From Elymus sibiricus (lineage: Eukaryota; Streptophyta; Magnoliopsida; Poales; Poaceae), in NCBI GenBank assembly GCA_039707655.1, contig CM077668.1, positions 403,664,130-403,728,129 on the forward strand: 64,000 nucleotides of DNA, read 5' to 3'. Both the position numbers and the translations under genes were made by a program. The notes beneath the pieces were generated by a model. It ran no database searches. It was not told the origin of the DNA and saw only the letters and a program-made list of their open reading frames with translations. This document shows positions 24,510 to 35,600 of this stretch, piece by piece. Every line of letters begins with the position of its first letter. Within the stretch, counting starts at the first letter, position 1.

Positions 24510-26028
24510 TGATACGTCTCCGTCGTATCTATAATTTTTGATTGTTTCATGCCAATATTCTACAACTTTCACATATTTTTGGCAACATTTTATATTATTT
24601 TTGGGACTAACATATTGATCCAGTGCCCAGTGCCAGTTCCTGTTTGTTGCATGTTTTTTGTTTCGCAGAATATCCATATCAAACGAAGTCCAAATGTAAT
24701 AAAATTTTACGGAGAATTATTTTGGAATATATGTGATGTTTGGGAGGTGGAATCAACGCAAGGCGGTGATCATGGGCCCCATGAAGCACCAGGGCGCGCC
24801 AGGGGGGGCCCGGCGCGCCATGGTGTCTCGTGAGGCCCTCGTAGGTCGGTTGATGCTCTTCTTCGGGCGCAAGGAAGCTAATATCTGGAAAAAATCGTGT
24901 TAAAATTTCAGCGCAATCGGAGTTACGGATCTCTGGGAATTTAAGAAACGGTGAAGGGCCAGAAAACAGGAGCACGAAACAGAAGAGAACAGAGAGAGAG
25001 ATCCAATATAGGAGGGGCTCCTGCCCCTCCGCCGCCATGGCAGCCATGGACCAGAGGGGTAACTCTCCTCCCATCTAGGGGGGGCAAGGAAGAAGAAGAA
25101 GGAGGGGGGCTCTCTCCCCCTCTCTCCCGGTGGCGCCGGAACGCCGCCGGGGCAATCATCGTGACGGCGATCTACACCAACAACTTCGCCGCCGTCAACA
25201 CCAACTCTCTCCCCCTCTATGCAGCGGTGTAACCTCTCAATTCCCGCTGTAATTCTCTACTTAAACATGGTGCTTAATGCTACATATTATTATCCAATGA
25301 TTTGTTGCCATCCTATGATGTTTGAGTAGATTCTTTTTGTCCTATGGGTTGATAGATGATCGTGATTGGTTTGAGTTGTATGTTTTATTTGGGTGCTGTC
25401 CTATGGTGCCCTCCGTGTCACGCAAGCATGAGGGATCCCCGCTGTAGGGTGTTGCAATACGTTCATGATTCGCTTATAGTGGGTGGCGTGAGTGACTGAA
25501 ACACATACCCGAGTAAGGGGGTTGTTGCGTATGGGAGTAAAGGGGACTTGATACTTAATGCTATGGTTGGGTTTTACCTTAATGATATTTGGTAGTTGCG
25601 GATGCTTGCTAGAGTTCCAATCATAAGTGCATATGATCCAAGTACGGAAAGTACGTTAGCTCATGCCTCTCCCTCATATAAAATTGCAATAATGATTACC
25701 GGTCTAGTTATCGACTGCCTAGGGACAAATCTTTCTCTTGTGTTACAAAAACTTTCTACTAAACAACTAACTTTTATTATCTTGCAAATTACTCGTAGTT
25801 TTATTCTCGCAAAGTACTTCTAGTTTTATTCTTACAAACCTATCCTATCACCTACAAAATAGTTTCATACTTGTTCTAGGTAAAGCGAACGTTAAGTGCG
25901 CGTAGAGTTGTATCGGTGGTCGATAGAACTTGAAGGGAATATTAATTCTACCTTTAGCTCCTCGTTGGGTTCGACACTCTTATTTATTGAAAAAGCTACA
26001 ATTGATCCCCTATACTTGTGGGTTATCA
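24510..26028 (+). repeat. 3' LTR of the second element
   Basis: A full-length 1519-bp LTR from TGATACGTCTCCGTCG to cttgtgggttatca. It carries a GC-rich hairpin (arms 24787-24800 and 24812-24825) in the U3 part. The outer element's pol resumes directly after it; the right-hand target duplication would be atgca (26029-26033), but its left partner was deleted. Confidence 0.92.
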
Positions 26029-26585
26029 ATGCATTATGGGCTTATAGAACTGCTAATGAAAATCCTATGGCTATGTCTCCTTATAAAATGGTTTATGGAA
26101 AAGCATGTCATTTACCTCTTGAGTTAGAACATAAAGCGTATTGTTCAATTAAAGAACTCAATTATGATTTTAAAATTGCCGGTGAAAAGAGGTTATTTGA
26201 TATTAGCTCACTAGATGAATGGAGAACCCAAGCTTATGAAAATGCCAAATTGTTTAAAGAAAAAGTTAAAAAATAGCATGATAAAAGAATCCAAAAACGG
26301 GAATTCAAAGTAGGTGATCATGTTTTATTATACAATTCTCGTTTGAGATTCTTTGCAGGAAAACTCCTCTCTAAATGGGAAGGACCGTATATCATCGAAG
26401 AAGTTTATCGCTCCGGAGCCATCAAAATAAACAACTCCGAAGGCACTAATCCGAGAGTGGTGAATGGGCAAAGAATTAAGCATTATATTTCAGGTACTCC
26501 CATTAATGTTGAAACTAATATTATTGAAACAATTACACCGGAAGAGCACATCAAAGAGTCCTTCCGGAACACTCCAGAACCCTGA
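26029..26585 (+). pseudogene. C-terminal end of the outer element's integrase
   Basis: Resumes the outer Athila pol with ALWAYRTANENPMAMSPYKM, continues through ACHLPLELEHKAY and LFDISSLDEWRTQAYENAK, then a TAG at 26274-26276 (KEKVKK*HDKRIQKR, Trp expected). In the same frame follow VGDHVLLYNSRLRFFAGKL and KWEGPYIIEEVYRSGAIKI, the GPF/Y module that ends integrases of this group. The stop at 26583-26585 after NTPEP is the normal end. The catalytic DDE core that should precede it is absent. Confidence 0.9.
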
Positions 26586-26659
26586 AAAGGGGTAGGTATG
26601 TGATACGGTAAGTAAACCGACTCCAAAAATTTCATAAAAATACTTTCTGTCAGTTTTGG

Positions 26660-26926
26660 AATATTAGAAAAAATACAAAAATAAGAAACAGCCGAGGGGA
26701 CCCACGAGGTGCACACGAGGCACCAGGGCGCGCCACCCCCCCCCCCCAGGCGCGCCCTGGTGGCTCGTGGGCCCCTCGTGAGCCTTCCTGACTCCGTTTT
26801 CTTCTGGAATACTTGTTTTGCAAGATAAAAATTCTTTATATATACTTCTGTATGCTTTGACCACCATATCACAAGTTTCTCCTATGTTCTTGTTTCGTGC
26901 TATTTTTCTGACAGATCTAGATCGCC
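26660..26926 (+). promoter_or_regulatory. LTR-like promoter region upstream of the post-pol ORF
   Basis: Between pol and the next ORF lies a stretch that looks like LTR U3: aaaaatac..aataagaaac, then a GC hairpin (caccagggcgcgcc 26721-26734, C run, ggcgcgccctggtg 26749-26762), then gtgggcccct, and a TATA box (tttatatatact, about 26837) 90 nt before ATG 26927. A ctgacag acceptor-like site lies at 26908-26914. I infer an internal promoter; a splice-acceptor role is the alternative. Confidence 0.5.
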
Positions 26927-27351
26927 ATGGCTCCCCAAAAGCTCCGTACCAAGCACCGTATTGTGCAACCATCGCCGGGCAAACGCCCCTACAGCGAGGT
27001 TTACTACGAGTGGTCGTCGGGAGAGGAAGACAATGGCAAGGAGGACAAGGTCGAGGAAGTTGCGGAAACCCAGGCTCTAGAAGGGGGGCAAGCCATTCCC
27101 ATGGAGGAGACCGCGGAGAAGGGAGATATCCTTCAACCCCTTTATGATCATCTCTCCCCATCTGTAATTGAAACCCTAAGAGTCTTTGAAACAGTTTGTG
27201 CTCAGAATACATCTCTCACCCGTGAAGTTATTTTGTTGGAATAGCAAAAATCGCCCTTCGAAGCATCAACCGTAAATTGGAGTATCTGCTAAAGCTGAAG
27301 GACAAGCCCACCACTTCATCATCACCATCATCACCGAAGAAAGTAACTTGA
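26927..27351 (+). pseudogene. Post-pol ORF of the outer Athila element (small basic/acidic protein with coiled coil)
   Basis: ATG at 26927 in the context gccATGGct (strong plant start). The product begins MAPQKLRTKHRIVQPSPGKR, then an acidic stretch (SSGEEDNGKEDKVEEVAE) and a helical segment (LYDHLSPSVIETLRVFETVC, LTREVILLE), and stops at 27242-27244. After a small frame change the helical part continues (INRKLEYLLKLKDKPTTSSS) to TGA at 27349-27351, so the ancestral protein had about 140 residues. It occupies the position of the Athila env-like ORF but has no signal peptide or membrane segment. Its function is unknown; a coiled-coil accessory protein is the most I can say. Confidence 0.65.
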
Positions 27352-28330
27352 GTACATGGGTATGGGCACTCCCGTTGGCTTGTGCCAAGCTTGGGGGAGG
27401 TGCCCCGGTATCGTATCACTATCACTTTTATTATCTTTACCTATTTTTAGTTCGATCCTTAGTTATTTCATGATTTAGTTGAATAAAAGTTTAGTATGAT
27501 CTATTTTCGAGTGCTAGTTTCGTGATCTATCTATCTATGTAATTGAGTTGAGAGTTATATAATAAAGAGTAGTTTGAGTTTTTGCTTCTTTACTTTTATG
27601 TTTCAATCCTAGCAATGAAGATAATGAAAAAGATGATATGCTAATCTTATGAAAAGTAATGACATTACATAAAGAAAAGTATAAGTGGTAAAATTTATTG
27701 AAAGTTAACAAGCATAGCATTAGTCAATGATGCAATTCATGAAAAAATTAATAAGGGAAGAGAAGATTCACATGCAAATACACTATCTTGGACATCTTTT
27801 ATGATTGTGAGCCCCCATTGAGTATTTTATGTCAAATTGTTGACGTTGGACAAGGAAGACAACGTACTGAATTATGTTTGCTTATATTCACATAGAAGTT
27901 CTATTGTCATAGATCCTCCAACATGTGGTGCTTGCCCAATATCTTTGCTAGCCAAAAATCCGCACCAAGTAGAGATACTACTTGTGCATCCAAAACCCTT
28001 AAACCCAGTTTCATGTCATGAGAGTCCATTATATCTACCTATGGATTGAATAAGATCCTTCAAGTAAGTTGTCATCGGTGCAAAAAGCAATAAAAATTGC
28101 CTCTAAATATGTATGAACTTTTATTGTAAGGGAAAATAAGCTTTGTACGAACTTGTCATGGTAAAGAAATAAAAGCGACGGACTGCATAATAAAGGTTGC
28201 TATCACAAGGGGCAATATAAAGTGACGTTTCTTTGCATTAAGAGCTTGTGCATCCAACAACAAAAAGCGCATGACAACCTCTGCTTCCCTCTGCGAAGAG
28301 CCTATCTTTTACTTTTATGTATTTACTTTT
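27352..28330 (+). other. Non-coding 3' internal region of the outer element, part 1
   Basis: AT-rich, no substantial ORF. Contains a purine-rich phrase (gccaagcttgggggaggtgcc, about 27384) and the ctctgcttccctctgcgaagag segment shared with the second element. It is cut at 28330 by the Tat element and continues at 38151. Confidence 0.75.
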
Positions 28331-28823
28331 TGTCGGTGTAAAAACCGGCAGACCTCGGGGTAGGGGGTCCCGAGCTGTGGATCTCGGATCGAGGGTAACA
28401 GAGACAATGGAGATGGTGTTTTACCCAGGTTCGGGCCCTCGTGATGGAGGTAAAACCCTACGTCCTGCTTCTGTTATATTGATAGAGATGTATCGAGTAC
28501 AGAGTTGATCTACCTCAAGATCGTAATATGTGTATAACTTCTATAGCTAAGTAAGCAATGTTGCCTTGATGTCCCCTCTACGGGCTAAACCCTCTGGCTT
28601 ATATACACGCCAGGGAGGGTACCTAGGGTTACAATGTCGGTATCTTGGAGTAAGGCGGCTGGACAAATCTTGAAGTGTACTACAAGTCTTCGGTAGAGAC
28701 AGCGCCGATCACGTCTCCCACGTACAGTCTCCGGAGTCCATCTTGGTCACGCATGGGGGTACATCGGCCCAACCGAGGAGATGGGTCGGCCCGGTTAGCA
28801 CCCCCTAATCCAGGACACCGTCA
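28331..28823 (-). repeat. 3' LTR (element orientation) of the Tat element
   Basis: 493 bp, TGTCGGTG...CCGTCA on the + strand. It carries tacccaggttcgggccctc and, around 28598, ggcttatatacacgcc. The purine-rich minus-strand text ttcaggggctag directly inside the LTR is the probable polypurine tract. Confidence 0.93.
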
Positions 28824-29144
28824 CTAGCCCCTGAACTGGTCTTCGATGCCGAAGTCGACGCCCTTCATTCCGAAGTCTTGGCTCTATAGACAAGTTCCCG
28901 TACTTTTATCCTCCGACCAGAGTTTAACGACCTCGGCCGACCCTTAGAATTCGCCGAGGGCTCAATGTCAGACGTTGAAAATCGTGCCGCTTAGGGAGTT
29001 GGGCCCCTTTATGGGAGAAACGTCGAAGCGTTAGCCCTTTCTGCCCTTACTTAATAGACGCGTTACCCTTGCTGGTGACTGTGCGCCTTTGCAACCGCAA
29101 CGAGAAATTCCCCTCTCCCTCCAGCCCAAGCAGGAGCCTAAATA

Positions 29145-31923
29145 ATGGCGAGCGGCGAGGGATCATCAAGGCGTCCTCACGACCCGGATAGGGGGTACTG
29201 GGGGAGCTGCTCCGTCGCACGCCTTCAAATAGATCTGGCCGCTACCCGCCCTGGACTAACATCCATCGACGGTCAAGTCCACGCCAAAAATTACCCCTCG
29301 CCACGGGGGGACGAGCGGGTATGCTTCGTACCTTTCCTCCTCCGCGGCTTAGGGTTCCCAATCCACCCATTCCTCCGTGGCTTGCTGGAGTTCTACGGGT
29401 TACAGCTACATCATCTTTCTCTGAATTCGGTGCTACACATCGCGGGGTTCGTCGCGCTATGTGAGCTACACCTCGGCTGTCAGGCGCACTTCGGATTGTG
29501 GCGGAAGTTCTTCTGTGTCGTGCCCCGCTCTTCGGCCGACAAGTTATTCGAGGTCGGAGGAGCCGAAGTCTGCCGAATCGGCAAGACTGGCTATCCAGCA
29601 GGAACACCTCGGGAAGAGGCCGATTATTGGCCTTCCGAGTGGTTCTATATCACCGACGTCCTATTGTACGACCCAGTCCGGCCAGGCCTTCCGCCCTTCT
29701 CATTAGATCCACCGAGGAAGCGTTACAGCTGGAGGCCACTGAGTCCAGCTCAAGAGGAAGACGAAGCCGTGACTAGGCTAGCGGCCAAGGTGAAGTTCCT
29801 GTCCAGCGCGGGTCTTACCATCATCGATGTGATGGCGGTGGCTCTAGACCGGAGAGTCCAGCCTCTTCGGCAGCGCCAGCATTTATTGTGCGAGTATAAC
29901 GGGTCCGAGGACACCTCTCGATCCATCAAGGGGGCTTTTATGGACCAAATGACCCTCGGAGCCGTGCTAGCCAGCATATACCAAGGGTCAGCCGAGGAGT
30001 TTGCTAAGCGCCAGTTCCAGGACGGGCTGTCGTACTACAACCCTGCCGACATTGTAAGTTTCTATTTCGGGCTTTCCTGTTTCGCCTCGGGATCCTTATC
30101 ATTAATCCGTTATATATTGATTGAACAGCGGTGGAGGCGTTGGCTTGAAGGGGTGAGCAGTCCGGCTCCAGAGCCGGAGTTGCACAGCCGTGCAGAAGAT
30201 CTTCTCTACCACGAGGACAAAGACCTGGGGCTTATCTACGAAGGGAGGAGTTTTTTCCTGGAGAGCCTTGACGGCTCAAAGGTAGCGGTCGTCCCTGATA
30301 CTCCGGGGACGAGACCAGCCTCATCGGTAACTCTCCCTTCCTCTAAGCGAAAGAGAGCTCCTCGTCCCCCAGTCTCCAGTCTTCTGACATCTCCTCCAAA
30401 GGGGCGGCGCTCCCAACGCCTTCGCAGAGAAACGGCTCCACCGGAAAGGGCTCGGCTGGAAGTTCAAGAAGCTCCGGCCGATGTTGCGGGGGCAAACGAG
30501 AGTACTCCATCCGTCATTAGGTAATATTTAGCTTCATGTCATAGAAAAAACATTTCGGGTTCTAACACTGACGAATATTTGCAGACAGCCTCCACTCTCC
30601 ACCGCAGGTGTGGAGGCCGAGGAAGGCACGGCCCCGCCCAAGAAAGCCGAGGTCCGAAATCCTGTAAGGGCTGACCCCGGAGTCGCCCAGCCCGAGGACT
30701 CAGCGACATCGGCCACTCCGTCCGAAATTCAATGCACCACGAATTATCGCCGGTGAAAGGCTTCCTTGAATAATCCGGCCTTTTCGGACAAGGAGCTTAA
30801 TGCTCTCAGCGCGGTGGACGCATATCTCGGGGCGACCCGAGGTGCCTTTGACGAGTCGCTGGATGTCCTGTCGCGAGGGCTGCGGGTAAGGTTTTTAAAG
30901 ACGAATATAACTACCAAGTATAGTAGTAGCCCTAAGGCTTGATACGAGCCCCTGGGGTCGAATCAAGACTTGAATGCTAACCCGCAATCTTTGTCATAAC
31001 AGGAAGCTCGCTTGAAGAACGAACAATTGACCTCGGCGTTAGACCAAACAAAGGTGCAGCTTGACACGGCACTGTCCAAGGTTGAACAGGTGAAGAAATT
31101 CACCCGAGAGGCGCACGGTAAGTGCTGTATTCCTTGCAGTCAGTAACGTCCAAAAATCAGAGCTGACGCCTAGCCTCATTTGTAGCAGTGGAAGCCCTGG
31201 GCCATCTTGAAAGAGATCTGAAGCAAGCCCGTGACGATCTGGCGTACACCGAAGCGCAACGCCAGGCAAATCAACACGTGGTCACACAGAGAGCGGGCAA
31301 CGTGGATGCGTTGAAGACTGAAAACGCCCGGCAGGCCCAGGAAATTGAGAGCTTAAAAACTCGCCTGGCTGCGGCAGAAGCAAAGAATCAGCGAACGGAC
31401 GATATGATTTATGGTAAGTTAGAAAGCACGACAGACATTTGTCATGCAATTTGTCCAAGGAGATTTGTCATTCAAAATGTTGTTGTTGTTGTTGACAGCG
31501 TGCTTGACTGGCCTTTCTCTGGAGTCTCGGGGTCCGATGTCCGAAGACATGTGCATTCGTCTTTCCAAGGTGCATGAAGGAGCTCGGAAAGCGATGAAGG
31601 ATGTACACCAGGCGTTATGGCCCAAGGTGACGCCGGTCCCTGAGGACATGGCTGTGCTAGCCGAACAGCTTAAGAGAGCTCGGCGCTGGATCCAGGCGTG
31701 GAAAGTATCGGCTTGTCGAGAAGGTGCAAGGGAGGCCTGGGCCATGGTGAAGACCCATTACACCGGTGTGAAGACAACGGAATTAGCAGAGGTAGGACCC
31801 CTGGGGCCAGATGGGGAAGAGATCCCTACCAGCCAGGCATATGATAGTGTGATGCCTGCGGCACGATTCTCGCAGAAGGATTGCGCATTAGATACCCTAA
31901 TAGACGGGCTAGACCGTGCTTGA
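29145..31923 (+). CDS. Antisense gene of the Tat element: PF04195-type protein with C-terminal coiled coil, six exons, one nonsense codon
   Basis: ATG at 29145 (MASGEGSSRRPHDPDRG). Predicted exons by GT/AG and frame: 29145-30053, 30129-30520, 30585-30885, 31003-31117, 31186-31413, 31499-31923. Residues about 60-140 match the plant 'putative gypsy type transposon' domain (FLRGLLEFYGLQLHHLSLNS, then ALCELHLGCQAHFGLWRKFF). The middle is Pro/Arg/Ser-rich with basic patches (SSKRKRAPRPP). Exons 4-5 encode a coiled coil (LERDLKQARDDLAYTEAQRQ; ENARQAQEIESLKTRLAAAE) and exon 6 ends GLDRA. Exon 3 contains an in-frame TGA in NYRR*KASLNNP near 30757, so this copy is probably dead. It lies antisense to gag-pol and must use its own promoter or read from the adjacent LTR. 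The role in the element's life cycle is unknown. Confidence 0.75.
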
Positions 31924-32678
31924 AAATCGTTGTATGACTTTATGTACCGAGGTATTCTATGTCAAATTTTTCCGCCCGTTTAGCCAAACTCTGTCAGCCA
32001 GCCTTCGGCTTCCGCCTCCTCGGAGAAAGTCCGAGGAGTGTCCCATAATACTGGCTGAGGTCATCGGACCAGATGTTTCAGGTGACCAGGCAATCGGGCA
32101 ATGCGGCTCTAAAGACAAGAGGGTTACGGACGGTTATGTTATATTACTATTTAACGTAAGAATCATCTTTCGAGGAAAATAGTTCTTCCAACAGTTCCTT
32201 TCCTCGGGTTAGTGTGTCGAACACGCCCGTTAGAAGACGTATGACCTCGGGGGGGTAAAGCCCCTGGTCGGGGTTTGAAAAGACCCTTGCCACGTTAGTC
32301 CTATGTCATAGCCGACCAATCCGCATTATAAGAACGCTAGCTTTCGGCTTTATCCGTCTGAGGTACTACACCGGTTGACTCGGGAGTAACAATTACAACG
32401 GTGCTCCCTTTGCCCCCTAGCCGAAATATCGGGAACGTAAGGGGCAAGCACAGGAGCCGGGCAACCCAGCTTGGCTAAATCTTAAAGTGAATCGATGCAT
32501 ATAGTGGCTCGAGAGACAATAGGACATAAGGGGCGGAATAGCTATTGTTTTGAAAAGAACATGCTAGATTGTCCTCGGGGTCATAAAAGAACTTTCCGAG
32601 GTGAGAAGATAAAAAAGAGAAAAAATGTTAAATTAAAGGAAAATGCATAAGTTATTTACACATACCGTAGACTTGATT
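31924..32678. other. Spacer between the antisense gene and the 3' end of pol
   Basis: No gene recognised. It contains the 3' ends of two converging transcription units (the antisense gene ending 31923, pol ending 32679) and several cctcgg/ccgag-rich stretches. Confidence 0.5.
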
Positions 32679-35600
32679 TCATGCATAGAAGCGTCGGAGC
32701 AGCGTCGCGTTCCACGGGTGGGGCTCTAATCGGCCGTCCTCTGGATCTCGGATTCGATAAGCTCCTCCGATGAGCACTTGGTCAATGATGAATGGTCCAT
32801 CCCATCTAGGGGAGAGCTTGTGTTTTTGTTTTTCGGGGTGCAGTCTCATTACGAGATCCCCGACGTTGAATTCTTTGGCACGGACCTCTCTACCGTGGTA
32901 GCGCCGAGCCTGCTGTTGATAAATAGCTGATCGAGCCCGTGCGACATTGCGCTCTTCCTCGAGAGCGTCTAAGGCGTCTTGCCGATCGAGTTTGGCCTCC
33001 AATTCCTCATACATGCGCACCCGAGGTCCGTCATGTATGATGTCGCAAGGGAGGACCGCTTCGGCGCCGTACACCATAAAAACGGGGTATACCCGGTGGA
33101 CCGGTTTGGAGTTGTACGCAAGCCCCATAATACGGAATCAAGTTCCTCAACCCATTTGCAATCGGCTTTTTAAGGGAGCGAACTAGCCGTGGCTTGATTC
33201 CACTAAGGATAAGTCCATTGGCTCGCTCCACCTGCCCATTAGATTGCGGGTGATAGACGGACGCGTAGTCGAGCTTAATGCCCATTTTCTTACACCACGC
33301 CTTAACCTCTTTAGCCGTGAAGTTGGTTCCGTTGTCTGTGATCAGACTGTGGGGGGACACCGTAACGATGGACTACCCCCGAAATGAATCCGATGACCTG
33401 GACGGCCTCGGCCGAGGTGACCGGCTTTGCTTCGATCCACTTGGTGAATTTGTCTACCATAACGAGTAGGTATTTATTTTTGTTTGATCCACCCTTGAGT
33501 GGCCCAACCATATCGAGCCCCCAGACCGCAAAGGGCCATGTAATGGGAATGGTGCGCAGAGCCGTGGGGGGCATATGGCTCTGCTTGGCAAATACCTGGC
33601 AGCCTGGGCAACGCTGTACTAATGCCGAGGCATCGGCGCTTGCCGTTGGCCAGTAGGAACCGGCTCGAAAAGCCTTGCTGACCTAGGTTCGAGCAGCGGC
33701 GTGATGTCCGCTCATGCCGGAGTGTATCTTCCGAAGTACAAGTTTTCCTTCTTCCTCGGATATGCATCTCTGGAGGACGCCCGTTGTGCTCATTTTATAA
33801 AGTTCCCCTTCATGAACCTTGTAGGCCTTAGACTGTCTTACGATCCGACGGGAGTCGGCTTGGTTATCAGGGAGTTCTTTTCGGAGTAGGTATGCAAGGA
33901 GTGGCTCAGTCCATGGTGCGATCACTGCCATGACTTCATGCGTTGAATCAGTTTTCCGGATCATGGACCCGCCTATGATACCATCGTCCTTTTCGGGCGG
34001 GGCCTGCGGCCCGACAGCGGTTGAGTCCGATGTTCCTATACTGTCTTGCCAGACTACGGATGGCTTAAAAAGCCGTTCGAGGAAGGTGTTTTCGGGAACC
34101 TGGTCCCGCTTTGCGCCCAGCCGGGCAAGTACGTCTGCGGCCTGATTGCTATCTCAGGGTATATGGTGAAATTCCAGCCCCTCGAATCTGGCCGAGATCT
34201 TTATGACGGCATTTCGGTAAGCTGTCATCTTGGGGTCTTTGGCATCGAACTCGCCATTGATTTGCGAGATGGCGAGGTTCGAATCACCTCGGACCTCGAG
34301 GCGTTTAACGCCCATGGAGACTGCTATCCGAAGTCCGTGTAAGAGGGCTTCGTATTTGGCCGCGTTATTGGAGTCTGTGTACATGATTTGCAGTACATAT
34401 CTAATGTTATCTCCCGTGGGGGACGTGAGTACCACGCCGGCCCCTAGGCCGGCAAGCATTTTGGAGCCATCAAAATACATTGTCCAATGCGAGTAGGTAC
34501 TATACTCACGGGGGAGTTCGGCTTCGGTCCATTCGGCCACGAAGTCTGCCAACACCTGGGATTTAATTGCCCGGCGTGGTTTGTAGATAATTTCGAAAGG
34601 CAGGAGCTCTATGGCCCATTTGGCGATGCGCCCCGTTGCACTCTATTATTAATTATGTCACTTAGTGGGACGTCGGATGCCACGGTCACCGCGCACTCTT
34701 GAAAGTAGTGCCGAAGCTTTCGTGATGCCATGAAGACTGCGTAAGCTATCTTTTGATAGTGAGGGCAACGTGTCTTACAGGGGGTTAAGACCTCGGACAC
34801 GTAGTATACGGGTTTCTGGACCTGGAACTTATGACCTTCCATGTCTCGTTCGACCACGAGGACTGCGCTAACCACCTGGTTTGTAGCCGAGATGTATAAT
34901 ATCATTGGTTCGCAAACGCCTGGTGCTGCCAGGATTGGGTTGGTGGCGAGGAGGGCCTTGATGTCTTCCAGGGCCGCCGCAGCCTCCTTGGTCCATTTAA
35001 ACGTTTTGGTCTGCTTTAACAGCCTATACAATGGTAAAGCTTTTTCTCCAAGCCGTGATATAAAGCGGCTTAGGGCTGCTACGCAGCCAGCTAGCTTTTG
35101 TACATGCTTGAGCTCTGTAGGGATCTCTAAACGATCCAGGGCTCGAATTTTGGCCGGATTGGCCTCAATTCCTCGTTTAGCTACGATAAAACCGAGGAGC
35201 TTGCCAGCCGGGACCCCGAAGACGCATTTTTCCGGGTTCAGTTTTATTTGATATTCCCGTAGGCTGGCAAATGTATCGCGGAGGTTGTCCACCAGCTGGT
35301 CGACGTGTTTAGTTTTGACAACCACGTCGTCTACGTAGGCCTCCACAGTTTTTCCGATGTGTTTTTTCAGGCATGTTTGAATCATATGTTGGTACGTAGC
35401 GCCAGCGTTCTTTAGTCCAAAGGGCATCGTATTGAAGCAGAACGGCCCGTAGGGCGTAATAAATGATGTTGCTGCCTGGTCCGATTCCTTCATCTTTATT
35501 TGATGATACCCTGAATAGGCGTCTAGGAAGCACAACGCGTCGTGGCCCGCAATGGCGTCCACAATTTGGTCAATACGGGGTAGGGGAAAGGGGTCTTTGG

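Larger units (their letters stand above)
19702..26028 (+). mobile_element. Second, non-autonomous Athila-like element, 5' truncated
   Basis: Comprises the last 800 bp of a 5' LTR (19702-20501), a PBS (20513), one long broken ORF (20622-21794), about 2.7 kb of non-coding sequence, a purine-rich tract and a full 1519-bp 3' LTR (24510-26028, TGATACGTCTCCGTCG ... gggttatca). No protease, RT or integrase is present, so it relied on related elements. It was inserted in the pol of the outer element just before its NALWAYRT segment. The left target duplication and the first 719 bp of its 5' LTR are missing. The two LTR copies differ at 14 of 800 positions by eye, with no indels. Confidence 0.88.

Noticed and set aside
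29461..29776. Alternative frames inside the antisense gene of the Tat element
   Set aside because: Shadows of the long frame with the recognised domain at 29145-30520.
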